Below are positions 25,582 to 35,256 of a stretch of 40,834 nt of DNA, in pieces. Location of the stretch: positions 1-40,834 of the forward strand of contig JAICLU010000005.1 in the NCBI GenBank assembly GCA_025925195.1, read 5' to 3'. The DNA comes from Thermoleophilia bacterium (GTDB lineage Bacteria > Actinomycetota > Thermoleophilia > Gaiellales > Gaiellaceae). The first letter of the stretch is position 1. Each line of letters opens with the position of its first letter. The notes under the pieces were generated by a model. That model saw nothing but the letters and a program-made list of their open reading frames with translations, did no database searches and was not told the DNA's origin. Position numbers and translations under genes: made by a program.

Positions 25582-26927
25582 GGGCGTGGCTCCGTGTGCA
25601 CGACGACGTCGGCGATCTCGGGCAGCTCGCGGCGAAGCGTCTCCTCGATTCGGCTCGCGACCGCATGCGCATCCGCCAGCGGTGTCGCCGAGTCGAGCGC
25701 GAGCGTCAGGTGCGCGACGAGCCCTTCGTCGGTGTGCAGAAAGCGCAGCTCGTCGGGCAGGCCGCCCGTGGCGTCGTTGACGACGCGGTTGACCGTCGCC
25801 GTGTCGCCGGCGACCTCGGCCGCGGACGCCTCCTCGCTCAGCGGCTCGAGGTGCGTCTGCACGGCCGACACCTCGGGCACGGCCGCGAGGATCGCATGCT
25901 CGACCTGCTCGGCGATCGCGTGCGCCTCGTCGAGACCGAGGTCGCCCGGCAGCTTCAGGTGGAGCGACAGCTCCGTGCCCGATGCGAGCGCGACGACGGC
26001 GACGTTGTGCACCTCGCGCACGCGCGGGATGCCGAGCGCCGCCGCGTGCGCGCGCTCGCGCACGTCGCCGTGGGTCGACATCGGCTCTACGTGCACGACG
26101 ACGTCGGCCTCCGGCAGTGCCGACTCGAGCGCGCGCTCGACGGCGTCGGCTGCCGCGTGGCCCTGGCCGACCACGGCGTCGGGCGACACGCCGATCACGA
26201 CGTCCGCGAACACACGCCCCGCCGCCTGCCGCATCCGCAGGCGGCGCAGCTCGACCGCGGGGACGATCCCGGCGATCGCGCTGTGGGCTGCGGCCTCGGC
26301 GTCGGCGGGCACGCGGTCCATCAGGACGTCGATGTTGCCGCGCATCAGCCGCGCCGCCGCCGACGTGACGATGCACGCGACGAAGAGCGCCGCGATCGAG
26401 TCCGCCTTGTCGTAGCCGGCCCGCACGAAGAGCAGGCCGACGAGCACGGCGATCGAGCCGCCGAGATCCGAGCCGAAGTGGAGTGCGTTCGAGGACATTG
26501 CCGCCGAGTGGAAGCGGCGCGCGGCGCGTGTCGACGCGACGGTCCGGCCGACGTCGATCGCGATCACGACGCCGATCACGACGAGGGCGTACCAGCGCGC
26601 GTGGACCGGCTGGTGCGAGCTGCCGGCGAGGCGCGCGATCGCGCGCCAGGCGATCAGGAGGCTCGCGAGCACGAGCACGGCCGCCTCGGCGAGCGCGGAG
26701 AGGTGCTCGGCCTTCCCGTGCCCGTACTGGTGACCGACGTCGGCCGGCCGCGCTGCGACGCCGACGGCGAAGAACGTCAGCAAGGCCGCCACGAGGTCCG
26801 TGCCGGAGTGCGCAGCCTCCGACAGGAGGCCGAGGCTGTGGGTCGCGAGGCCGGTGCCGAGCTTGAGCGCGATGAGCGCTGCGGCGGCGACGACGGACGC
26901 GAGCGCGGTGCGGCGCTGCGGTGTCAC
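25578..26927 (-). CDS. Cation diffusion facilitator transporter with three tandem C-terminal domains
   Basis: 449 residues; CDF exporters are usually about 300. The membrane part (about 1-200) has six helices and the metal-site pairs AAHSGTD in helix 2 and ALHFGSDLGGS in helix 5, with HQYGHGKAEHLSA between. Three similar alpha/beta units of about 75-85 residues follow, each with an A-helix segment and ending in an H-x-EP strand: VVVHVEP, AVQTHLEP and VVVHTEP. These look like three copies of the cytoplasmic zinc-transporter dimerisation domain. Probably exports Zn, Fe, Mn or Co. GTG start with TAGGCT 6 nt upstream. Confidence 0.87.
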   Translation of the reverse strand: MTPQRRTALASVVAAAALIALKLGTGLATHSLGLLSEAAHSGTDLVAALLTFFAVGVAARPADVGHQYGHGKAEHLSALAEAAVLVLASLLIAWRAIARLAGSSHQPVHARWYALVVIGVVIAIDVGRTVASTRAARRFHSAAMSSNALHFGSDLGGSIAVLVGLLFVRAGYDKADSIAALFVACIVTSAAARLMRGNIDVLMDRVPADAEAAAHSAIAGIVPAVELRRLRMRQAAGRVFADVVIGVSPDAVVGQGHAAADAVERALESALPEADVVVHVEPMSTHGDVRERAHAAALGIPRVREVHNVAVVALASGTELSLHLKLPGDLGLDEAHAIAEQVEHAILAAVPEVSAVQTHLEPLSEEASAAEVAGDTATVNRVVNDATGGLPDELRFLHTDEGLVAHLTLALDSATPLADAHAVASRIEETLRRELPEIADVVVHTEPRP

Positions 26928-26933
26928 CGCAGC

Positions 26934-26939
26934 AGCCTA
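26934..26939 (-). promoter_or_regulatory. Leaderless-type -10 box of the CDF gene, built on a stop codon
   Basis: TAGGCT on the minus strand, 6 nt before the GTG at 26927. Its TAG is the stop codon of the DUF2071 gene. Confidence 0.5.
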
Positions 26940-27704
26940 TTCAGGCAGGCGTTCGAGCGGCCAGATGACGACGTCCTGGCGGCGCGAGAAGTGGAGCACC
27001 GGTTCGCCGCGGAGCTCGAGCGGCGAGATCGACGCGAGCTCGATCGTCGCCTCCGCCGGTTGCAGCGGCCACAGCTCGTGGTGGATGTCGGCGCGCGCGA
27101 GCACGCCTCGGTCGGTCGTGTAGAGGCAGTAGCGCTCGGTGAGGAACCACTCGAGGGAGCCGGGCTCGGCGTACGACACCGAACCGCTGGGTCGGTAGCT
27201 GCCGCTGAACACGCGGCCCGCCTCCTCGATCCGCGCGCACTCGTAGTCGATCGACTCGCCGCGGCGGTTCGCCGACATGCGCGCGTGGAAGTACGGCAGC
27301 CGGTACGTGCGGCGCGCGACCTCAACCGCCGCGCGGCTCGATGCATCGAGGCTGAAAAACCAGATGCCCGGCTTGTCGCCGGCGCGGACGTACGTGCGGA
27401 CGTTCAGCTCGAGGAAGCTCGACAGGTACGGCAGCGGCAGCGTGCCGCGGGCGCGCAGGCTCGTCAGGCGGAAGGGCGTGATGCCGAGCCACGCGGTGTC
27501 GTCGTGCTGTTCCACCTCGAGCCCCGGCGGGACGTGCGGCCTGATCTCCTCGACCGGCACGCGCCAGTGCGCGAACAGCAGGTCCTCCCACGTCTGCCCC
27601 ATCACCCAACCGCGCGGCGGCACCGGCCACGGCCGGTGCTCGAGGCGCTCGAGCGAACGAGCCTGCCGCGCAGCTGCGTCGAGATCGAACACTGCTTGGA
27701 TCAT
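26937..27704 (-). CDS. DUF2071 (YqjF-like) family protein
   Basis: 255 residues. Family marks: MGQTWEDLLFAHWRVPVEEIRPHVPPGLEVEQHDDTAWLGITPF, ELNVRTYVRAGDKPGIWFFSLDA, YRLPYFHARM and TERYCLYTTDRG. The fold is acetoacetate decarboxylase-like; the activity is not known. The start is the ATG at 27704, preceded by a GCAGGCGG that can serve as a weak Shine-Dalgarno sequence. A small inverted repeat lies 13 nt further upstream. Confidence 0.85.
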   Translation of the reverse strand: MIQAVFDLDAAARQARSLERLEHRPWPVPPRGWVMGQTWEDLLFAHWRVPVEEIRPHVPPGLEVEQHDDTAWLGITPFRLTSLRARGTLPLPYLSSFLELNVRTYVRAGDKPGIWFFSLDASSRAAVEVARRTYRLPYFHARMSANRRGESIDYECARIEEAGRVFSGSYRPSGSVSYAEPGSLEWFLTERYCLYTTDRGVLARADIHHELWPLQPAEATIELASISPLELRGEPVLHFSRRQDVVIWPLERLPE

Positions 27705-27716
27705 GCCGCCTGCGGC

Positions 27717-27732
27717 GAGCCGAAAACGGCTC
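27717..27732. repeat. Short hairpin GAGCCG-AAAA-CGGCTC
   Basis: Perfect 6-bp arms around four A/T bases, in the 72-nt space between two minus-strand genes (27777 stop and 27704 start). It may end the upstream transcript or act as an operator; there is no T run directly after it on the minus strand. Confidence 0.4.
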
Positions 27733-27776
27733 TCGACCGCGCCCGATCGCGGCGGCCGCTCCAACCGAGCGACGCG

Positions 27777-28208
27777 TCAGACGCCCGCGGTCGTCCCGGT
27801 GGCCGAAGCAGGCACTGTATTGCGGTTGCCCCGCCAGGCCTGATGCGCGAGCCAGGCCGAGAGAGCCAGGATGGTGATCCCGTCCAGCGCGTGCAGCCCT
27901 GCGACCCACGGATGGCTGGGTAGCGCGAAGAGATGCTGGAGGATCTCCGCCATCACTGCGAGCGCGAACGTGACGGCGATGAGTCGCTTGTCTCGCCAGT
28001 ACGCGAGCGCTGCGAGCAAGGCGAGCACGGCCAGGATCCCGATGATCTCTCCAAGCACTCGATGAGGGTCGAAGCTCGCCTGGTCGTCCAGCTTGGCAGA
28101 TCCATGGACCCCGAACGCGCCCCTGCCCGCGAGGAAGATCTGGACGACGCACGCCGCTGCGATCAACGCAATCAGGGAGCGCCAGAGTTGGTACGCACCG
28201 CTCCGCAT
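27777..28208 (-). CDS. Four-helix integral membrane protein of unknown function
   Basis: 143 residues with four hydrophobic helices: LWRSLIALIAAACVVQIFLAG, VLGEIIGILAVLALLAALAYW, LIAVTFALAVMAEILQHLFAL and WVAGLHALDGITILALSAWLA. The loop GVHGSAKLDDQASFDPHRVLGEI and the HALDG motif recall small DUF6220-like proteins, but I am not certain. It begins 7 nt after a TAGCTT hexamer without a Shine-Dalgarno sequence. Confidence 0.75.
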   Translation of the reverse strand: MRSGAYQLWRSLIALIAAACVVQIFLAGRGAFGVHGSAKLDDQASFDPHRVLGEIIGILAVLALLAALAYWRDKRLIAVTFALAVMAEILQHLFALPSHPWVAGLHALDGITILALSAWLAHQAWRGNRNTVPASATGTTAGV

Positions 28209-28215
28209 CGGTTCG

Positions 28216-28221
28216 AAGCTA
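28216..28221 (-). promoter_or_regulatory. Leaderless-type -10 box of the 28208 gene
   Basis: TAGCTT on the minus strand, 7 nt before the ATG at 28208. The same hexamer and spacer occur before the 30296 gene. Confidence 0.5.
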
Positions 28222-28282
28222 CTCGCTTCGCCCACGAGTTTCAAATGCCTTCGGCTGCCTACCCGCAGGCGCGAACCGACGA

Positions 28283-30296
<2,014 letters not shown>

Positions 30297-30303
30297 GCCG
30301 CCG

Positions 30304-30309
30304 AAGCTA
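30304..30309 (-). promoter_or_regulatory. Leaderless-type -10 box of the 30296 gene
   Basis: TAGCTT on the minus strand, 7 nt before the GTG at 30296. It is separated by only 5 nt from the oppositely directed box at 30315-30320. Confidence 0.5.
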
Positions 30310-30314
30310 CCGAT

Positions 30315-30320
30315 TACGCT
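30315..30320 (+). promoter_or_regulatory. Leaderless-type -10 box of the 30328 gene
   Basis: TACGCT, 7 nt before the ATG at 30328. Confidence 0.5.
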
Positions 30321-30327
30321 TGTGCCG

Positions 30328-30591
30328 ATGCCGGAGCCCACGATCACCGAGATCGACGCCCTCGTCGGGCCCGCGACGCCGCAGTTCGCGTACCAGCTGC
30401 GGGCGCGTGTCCGCCGGCTCGTGGAGGGCCTCGGCGAGGACGATCCGGTCCGCCGGTACGGCGAAGAGAAGATGGAGCTGCTCGACCGGCTCGGCTACGC
30501 CTCCTCGAAGGCGGAGCAGGGCGGTCGCGAGCCGTCGTCGCGGCCCGGCTGGGAGACGCTGCCGAGCTCCGCTCCCGTCGACGAGCGATGA
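30328..30591 (+). CDS. Small soluble protein of unknown function upstream of fabL
   Basis: 87 residues, charged and mainly helical: PTITEIDALVGPATPQFAYQLRARVRRLVEGL then DPVRRYGEEKMELLDRLGYASSKAEQ, with a disordered Ser/Pro/Arg-rich C-terminus. No family recognised. The ATGA overlap with fabL means the two are translated together, and the pair shares a leaderless-type promoter. Confidence 0.7.
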   Translation: MPEPTITEIDALVGPATPQFAYQLRARVRRLVEGLGEDDPVRRYGEEKMELLDRLGYASSKAEQGGREPSSRPGWETLPSSAPVDER

Positions 30592-31313
30592 ACCCAGGTG
30601 GAGCGTCGGTGCTCGTCACCGGCGGCACGAGGGGCATCGGGCTCGCGATCGCGAAGCGCCTCGTCGCGGACGGCGCCTCGAAGGCGGTGCTCGGCTACAT
30701 GCGGAACGACGCGGCCGCGGCGGCTGCTGCGCAGGAGATCGAGGCCGAGGTCGTGCTCGTCCGCGGCGAGGTGTCGAAGCCGGCGGTCGTCGAGGAGCTC
30801 GCCTCGCACGGGCCGTACGCCGTCGTCGTGCACAACGCGGCGACGGGAGTGATCGAGCCCGCGCTCGACACGACCGACAAGCACTGGGACTGGACGCTCA
30901 ATGCCAACGCGCGGGCGCTGCTCTCGCTCGCACGCGCCTGCGCGCCGTCGATGGCGGAGGGGTCGTCGATCGTCGCGATCTCGTCGCTCGGCTCGCAGCG
31001 CGTGCTCGAGAACTACGTGCTCGTCGGGACGTCGAAGGCGGCGCTCGAGTCGGTCGTCCGCTACCTCGGCGTCGAGCTGTCGGCGAGCGGCATCCGCGTC
31101 AACGCGGTGTCGGGCGGCGTCGTCGCAACCGGCGCGCTCGAGCACTTCCCGAACAAGGACGAGATGCTCGCGTCGGTCGAGCGCACCCCGGCGGGACGGC
31201 TCGTCGAGCCGGACGACATCGCGGGCGCAGTGTCGTTTCTCTGCTCGGAGGACGCGGCGATGGTCCGCGGCCAGACACTGATCGTCGACGGCGGCTTCTC
31301 ACTGGGTGTCTGA
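30588..31313 (+). CDS. fabL: Enoyl-ACP reductase III (FabL-type short-chain dehydrogenase)
   Basis: Reduces the trans-2 double bond of enoyl-ACP with NAD(P)H, the last step of each fatty acid elongation cycle. 241 residues. The cofactor motif TGGTRGIGLA is at 11-20, HNAATGVIEPAL follows, then HWDWTLNANARALL. The active site is Tyr143-x6-Lys150 in ENYVLVGTSKAALES, with the longer Tyr-Lys spacing typical of enoyl-ACP reductases rather than the Tyr-x3-Lys of ordinary SDRs. NAVSGGVVATGALEHFPNKDE and RGQTLIVDGGFSL match Bacillus FabL closely from memory. Coupled to the 87-residue gene. Confidence 0.82.
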   Translation: MNPGGASVLVTGGTRGIGLAIAKRLVADGASKAVLGYMRNDAAAAAAAQEIEAEVVLVRGEVSKPAVVEELASHGPYAVVVHNAATGVIEPALDTTDKHWDWTLNANARALLSLARACAPSMAEGSSIVAISSLGSQRVLENYVLVGTSKAALESVVRYLGVELSASGIRVNAVSGGVVATGALEHFPNKDEMLASVERTPAGRLVEPDDIAGAVSFLCSEDAAMVRGQTLIVDGGFSLGV

Positions 31314-31328
31314 TTTGTTGGGGGCCTG

Positions 31329-31931
31329 ATGGAGCCGACCGACGTCAACCGGCGCGCGTTCGACGACCTGCACCGCAGACGGCGGCACAGCGGCGCCGGC
31401 CTGCCGCCGATCGTCAAGGCGACGCTCGGCGATCTCACGGAGCGCCGCGTTCTGCACCTGCACTCCGCGGGCGGTGAGGCGAGCGCAGAGCTCGCCGAGC
31501 AAGGGGCCGTCGTCACTGCCGTCGACCCCTCCGAGGCGGCGCTCGACGCGGCCCGCGAGCAGTGGCCGAAGATCCTCTGGATCCAGGGCGACGCCGAGCG
31601 GCTGCCGGCCGAGCTGCGCCGCGGTCGCTTCGACCTCGTGTACTCGCCGGAGGGAACGCTCTGGCAGCTCGACGACCTCGACGCGTGGGCGGCGAACGTC
31701 GTCGCCGCGCTGCAGCCGCGCGGCGAGCTGCTCGTCTACGAGACGCATCCGGTCGCGCTGTGCGTCGACGGGCTGCAGCGCTGGCACTACGACTACTTCG
31801 CCGAGGGGTTCTGGCGGCTGGGCAGGATCGTCACCGTTTTGATCCGTGCCGGCTTCCGCATCGAGGCGCTCGAGGAGTACCCGGGCGAGCGGCGACTGCC
31901 GGGGACGTTCCTGCTCTACGCACGCCGCTAG
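31329..31931 (+). CDS. Class I SAM-dependent methyltransferase
   Basis: 200 residues. Motif I is RVLHLHSAGGEASAELAEQG, followed by the acidic VTAVDPSEAAL, GDAERLP as motif II and RFDLVYSPEGTLWQLDDLDAW as the post-motif. The C-terminal part (ETHPVALCVDGLQRWHYDYF ... VLIRAGFRIEALEEYPG) fits small-molecule methyltransferases. The substrate is unknown. It begins 15 nt after the fabL stop with a G-rich stretch (GGGGG at 31318-31323) that may be the ribosome site. The last 4 bp overlap the convergent aminotransferase gene. Confidence 0.85.
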   Translation: MEPTDVNRRAFDDLHRRRRHSGAGLPPIVKATLGDLTERRVLHLHSAGGEASAELAEQGAVVTAVDPSEAALDAAREQWPKILWIQGDAERLPAELRRGRFDLVYSPEGTLWQLDDLDAWAANVVAALQPRGELLVYETHPVALCVDGLQRWHYDYFAEGFWRLGRIVTVLIRAGFRIEALEEYPGERRLPGTFLLYARR

Positions 31932-32941
31932 CCGAGCAGGCGCAGCGCTTCGTCCACCTCGTCGTCGGCGAGCGTGAAGGGCGGCGTCGCCTGAATCAGC
32001 GAGCCGTCGACCCCGGCAGGCACGACGAGCACACCGCGCGCGAGCGCGTCGTCGGCGCTGCCGGTCTTCGCGCGCAGCAGACCACGGCCATGCCAACCGG
32101 CCTGCTCGAAGCGGTCGCCGAGCTCGCGCACACGATCGAGCAGCGCCGGCGCTTCGTCGAGCAGCACGAGCGCGGCCGCACACGCGAGCGGGTTGCCGAC
32201 GTGCGTGTGCGTGTAGACGTCCTCCGGCCCGAGCTCCCAGAGCTCGGCGAGGCCCCGCTGCACGAACAGGGCCGCCGAGAGCGGGATGCCGCCGCCGAGC
32301 GCCTTGCCGACGCAGAGGACGTCCGCGACCTCGGCGCCGGGCCAGAGCTCGCCCACCCGGCCGAGCCCGGCGTAGATCGCGTCGACGACGAGCAGCGCCC
32401 CCGCCTCGTCGCAGCGCGCGCGCAGCAGCTCGAGAAAGCCGTCGGGTGGCACGCGCGAGCCGGCGCGGCCCTGCACCGGCTCGACGATCACGCACGCCGT
32501 GTCGCCAGGCAAGCGGCCTGGATCGGCGCCGTACGGATGCCGGTCGACGGGCCCCGGCAGCCAGTCGCGCCACGGCGCCTTGAAGTGGTCGAAGTCGGTC
32601 GCGGCGAGCGCCAGGAGACCGGTGCCGTGGTACGCCCCGTCGAACGCGACGATGCGTGTGCGCCCGGTCGCGAGGCCGGCGGTGCGCAGCGCGACCTCGA
32701 CCGCGTCCTCGCCGGTGACGCCCAGCTTCGCCGGCCACGGCAGGGCCTCACGCAACCGCACCGTCACCTCGGCGTCGGCGAGATCGCCGAGCGCGTGCAC
32801 GACCTCCTGCTCGCGCCACGCCGCGAGGATCCTCGGATTGCGATGGCCGAGTGCGGCGACGCCGAAGCCGCCGGTCAGGTCGAGCAGCTCCCGCCCGTCC
32901 GACAGCGTGACGCGGCAGCCCTCGGCCTTCGCCCAGATCAT
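31928..32941 (-). CDS. Class III PLP-dependent aminotransferase (short)
   Basis: 337 residues, about 60-100 fewer than most class III enzymes. The PLP Asp187 is in LLVVDAIYAGLGR and the Schiff-base Lys213 in CVGKALGGGIPLSAAL; AFDGAYHGTGLLAL and VIVEPVQGRAGSRVPP are typical. THTHVGNPLACAAALVLL is the substrate/phosphate region. Ornithine, 4-aminobutyrate or other omega-amino acids are common substrates. Coupling (ATGA) to proline dehydrogenase makes an ornithine/P5C link attractive, but that is inference. Confidence 0.85.
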   Translation of the reverse strand: MIWAKAEGCRVTLSDGRELLDLTGGFGVAALGHRNPRILAAWREQEVVHALGDLADAEVTVRLREALPWPAKLGVTGEDAVEVALRTAGLATGRTRIVAFDGAYHGTGLLALAATDFDHFKAPWRDWLPGPVDRHPYGADPGRLPGDTACVIVEPVQGRAGSRVPPDGFLELLRARCDEAGALLVVDAIYAGLGRVGELWPGAEVADVLCVGKALGGGIPLSAALFVQRGLAELWELGPEDVYTHTHVGNPLACAAALVLLDEAPALLDRVRELGDRFEQAGWHGRGLLRAKTGSADDALARGVLVVPAGVDGSLIQATPPFTLADDEVDEALRLLG

Positions 32942-33828
32942 CCGCCGCGGCCGAGCAGGCGCCCGACCGTCGAGCGCGCGATCGTCCCGGCCATCGCCGG
33001 ATTCTCCTGGAGCCGCCGCAACGAGTAGCGGTACCACTGCTCGCCGAACGGCACGTAGACGCGCAGCCGGTGGCCCTCGTGCACGAGCTGGGTCGCCCGC
33101 TCCTCGCGCACGCCGAGCAGCATCTGGAACTCGTAGCTCGGCGGCAGCAGACGTAGCGCCTCGCCGATCAGCCACTCGTCGTGCGTCGCGATCGCGACAT
33201 GCGCGCCGTCGACCACGCTCAGTGCACGCAACGCCTTGACGTAGTTCGCGCGCACCGCCTCGTAATCGGTGAACGCGAGCGCGGGTGGCTCCACGTAGAT
33301 CCCCTTGCACAGCCGCACGTTGGGGCGCAGATCAGCGATCGCGTAGATGTCGTCCAGCGTGCGGCGCAAGTACGCCTGCAGCACGATGCCGACGTTCTCG
33401 TGACCGTCCTCGCGCAGCTCGCGATAGAGGCGCAACGTCTCGTCGGTCGTCGACGAGTCCTCCATGTCGATACGGACGAACTGCCCTTGCGCGAGGATCG
33501 ACTCGAGGTTCTCGCGGCACAGGTCGTACGCAAGCTTGAGCCCGAGCCCGGTCAGCTTGACGCTCACGTTCGACGCGAGCCCCTCGCGCTCGATCGCGGC
33601 GAAGACGTCGCGGTACGCCTGCGCGATCGCGCGCGCCTCCTCCTCGCGCGTGATCTCCTCGCCGAGCACGTCGATGGTCGCGAGCTTCCCCTCGGCGTTC
33701 AGCCGCCGCACGACCCGGACCGCGTCGGCGAGCGTCGAGCCGGCGATGTAGCGCGCGGAGAAGAGCTGGACGACCGGCTTCGGCACGGCCGGCAGGACAC
33801 TGACCAGCGCTCGGTCGAGCAGGGTCAC
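32938..33828 (-). CDS. Proline dehydrogenase (monofunctional)
   Basis: FAD-dependent oxidation of L-proline to 1-pyrroline-5-carboxylate, at the membrane, passing electrons to quinone. 296 residues, the size of stand-alone bacterial PRODH. ASNVSVKLTGLGLKL, NVGIVLQAYLRRTLDDI, VRLCKGIYVEP, IATHDEWLI and the C-terminal RLRVYVPFGEQWYRYSLRRLQENP are all conserved family segments. The P5C dehydrogenase gene is not in the window. GTG start overlapping the 98-residue gene as GTGA. Confidence 0.93.
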   Translation of the reverse strand: MTLLDRALVSVLPAVPKPVVQLFSARYIAGSTLADAVRVVRRLNAEGKLATIDVLGEEITREEEARAIAQAYRDVFAAIEREGLASNVSVKLTGLGLKLAYDLCRENLESILAQGQFVRIDMEDSSTTDETLRLYRELREDGHENVGIVLQAYLRRTLDDIYAIADLRPNVRLCKGIYVEPPALAFTDYEAVRANYVKALRALSVVDGAHVAIATHDEWLIGEALRLLPPSYEFQMLLGVREERATQLVHEGHRLRVYVPFGEQWYRYSLRRLQENPAMAGTIARSTVGRLLGRGG

Positions 33829-34121
33829 GCGTCGCGCATGAGGCCCTGGCGGGCTGCGCTGACGAGCGCCACCGCCTCGGGGAAGAGCACGCGCATCGCG
33901 TCGCGGAGCGCCATCGCCTGCTCGTCGACCGAGCCCTGAGGGGCGATCTGGCCGAGCGCCGCGGAAGTCAGCTCGACCGCGGTGTCGAGCGTCTCCTGCG
34001 CGAAGTGCTTCGTCTGCACCTCGGCCTGCTGCTCGCCTGCGCGCTCCATCGCCTCCTGCATCGCGCGCAGGAACTCCTCCGGATCGCCGCCGCCGAACAG
34101 ATTGAAGCCGCCGCCTTCCAT
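33825..34121 (-). CDS. Small protein of unknown function ahead of proline dehydrogenase
   Basis: 98 residues: a Gly/Phe-rich start (MEGGGFNLFGGGDPEEFLRAMQEAMERAGE) followed by helices QTKHFAQETLDTAVELTSAAL and SVDEQAMALRDAMRVLFPEAVALVSAARQGL. No membrane segment. Not recognised. The ATG is 7 nt after TAGAGT and there is no Shine-Dalgarno sequence. It is the first gene of a three-gene chain with proline dehydrogenase and the aminotransferase. Confidence 0.7.
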   Translation of the reverse strand: MEGGGFNLFGGGDPEEFLRAMQEAMERAGEQQAEVQTKHFAQETLDTAVELTSAALGQIAPQGSVDEQAMALRDAMRVLFPEAVALVSAARQGLMRDA

Positions 34122-34128
34122 AGCCCGG

Positions 34129-34134
34129 ACTCTA
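34129..34134 (-). promoter_or_regulatory. Leaderless-type -10 box of the 34121 gene, built on a stop codon
   Basis: TAGAGT on the minus strand, 7 nt before the ATG at 34121. Its TAG is the stop codon of the DUF1707 gene. Confidence 0.5.
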
Positions 34135-34683
34135 GCCGCCGCCGTGACGGACGAACGTGGGTGCGAAGACCGAGACCCCCACGATCCTGACGCGCGGCGC
34201 GGCCGGTGAGAGGTCGCCGGCCGACCCCACCTCGCGAAGGGGGGCGAAGATCGGCAGCATCGTCACGTCGACCTCGACGTGCTCGGGCACGACGACCGTC
34301 ACCGGCGCGAAGACGCTGAGGATCGTGATCGTGGCCGTCTCGGCCCCGAACGTCGCCGCACGCAGGTCGAGCTTCGTGGGCGCGAAGACCGAGAGGACGA
34401 CTGTGTGCTTGCGGAGCCGCCAGCGCTTGCGGCGCGACACGGGTGCGAAGATTCCGACGACGATCCCAGGCCACGAACGGCCGCGGGCCGGCATCGAACC
34501 GGCGGCGGGCGCCGGCAGATCCGCGGTCACGGCGACGAGCTCGCCGCGGGTGCGCGCGGCGTACGCCGAACCGGTACGCAGCGCCAGCTCGTCGAGCGTC
34601 AGCCGCCCTTCGGCCGACGCCTCCCGCAGTCGCGCGACGGCGGTCTCGCGCTCTGCGTCGGAGGTGCGCAGGTCATCGCTCAC
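34132..34683 (-). CDS. DUF1707 protein with a LiaF-like C-terminal beta domain
   Basis: 183 residues. The N-terminal ~55 residues match DUF1707 (DLRTSDAERETAVARLREASAEGRLTLDELALR ... YAARTRGELVAVTADLP). The C-terminal half has a repeated strand pattern (VVLSVFAPTKLDLRAATFGAETATITILSVFAPVTVVVPEHVEVDV) resembling the LiaF/YvqF C-terminal domain, with four FAP turns (IFAP or VFAP). No membrane helix is present, so it is probably cytoplasmic or a peripheral regulator. GTG start overlapping the upstream stop as GTGA. Confidence 0.85.
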   Translation of the reverse strand: MSDDLRTSDAERETAVARLREASAEGRLTLDELALRTGSAYAARTRGELVAVTADLPAPAAGSMPARGRSWPGIVVGIFAPVSRRKRWRLRKHTVVLSVFAPTKLDLRAATFGAETATITILSVFAPVTVVVPEHVEVDVTMLPIFAPLREVGSAGDLSPAAPRVRIVGVSVFAPTFVRHGGG

Positions 34684-35234
34684 GGTGTCCGTCCTTTGTA
34701 GTTGCGCTCGACGTCGGCGGCAAGCTCCTCGACGGCCCCGAGCGCCTGCTGCATGGCGGCGCCGAAGGGCGACGCGGCATCGGTTCCGAGCGTGTGCTCG
34801 AGCCGGCGCGCGAGCGCCCCGAGCCGGTCGAGGAACTCCGTCGTCGCGACGCGCGGCTCGGCGGCGAGCTCCTCCGCGACGGCGGCGGCGGCGGCCTCGG
34901 CCTCCTCGATGCCGGGCGGAGCCTCGCGCTCGCGCAACTCGCGGAGCCGGAGCCGCAGCTCGTCGAGCTCCTCGCCGCCCGCGGTGTCGGCCGCGACCTC
35001 GCAGAGCGCGGCAAGCTGCGCGGCGTCGCGCACCCGCCGCAGGTCGGCGACCGGCCGGCCGTCGTCGTCGAGCGCAAGCCAGGCGTGCGCGCCGTCGCCG
35101 GTGTCGTACGCGCACAGGTAGACCCGCGGAGCACCGAGCGGCTCGGCCGCGACGACGCCGATCACCCGCTCTCCCGGCCCAGCGAGCGCCTGCGCTGCGG
35201 CACCGATCCGGTCGAGGTCGTCGGTCAGCGCCAT
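34680..35234 (-). CDS. Soluble protein of unknown function
   Basis: 184 residues. The first ~75 residues look like an alpha/beta domain (VIGVVAAEPLGAPRVYLCAYDTGDGAHAWLALDDDGRPV). The rest is Glu/Ala/Leu-rich and helical, probably a coiled coil (ELDELRLRLRELREREAPPG ...). No family recognised. It starts 6 nt after TACGCT and is coupled (GTGA) to the DUF1707 gene. Confidence 0.75.
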   Translation of the reverse strand: MALTDDLDRIGAAAQALAGPGERVIGVVAAEPLGAPRVYLCAYDTGDGAHAWLALDDDGRPVADLRRVRDAAQLAALCEVAADTAGGEELDELRLRLRELREREAPPGIEEAEAAAAAVAEELAAEPRVATTEFLDRLGALARRLEHTLGTDAASPFGAAMQQALGAVEELAADVERNYKGRTP

Positions 35235-35240
35235 GCGGCC

Positions 35241-35250
35241 AGCGTAGACT
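35241..35250. promoter_or_regulatory. Second back-to-back leaderless promoter pair sharing one TA
   Basis: AGCGTAGACT. On the minus strand TACGCT (35241-35246) is 6 nt before the ATG at 35234. On the plus strand TAGACT (35245-35250) is 6 nt before the GTG at 35257. The TA at 35245-35246 belongs to both. Confidence 0.6.
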
Positions 35251-35256
35251 CGGACC

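Noticed and set aside
25596-27923. 775-codon plus-strand frame
   Set aside because: Antisense to the CDF and DUF2071 genes, Arg/Val/Asp/Ala-rich and without a recognisable domain; an artefact of strong third-position GC.
30588-31313. FabG-type 3-ketoacyl-ACP reductase
   Set aside because: The Tyr to Lys spacing is 7 positions rather than 4, and the surrounding blocks match FabL.
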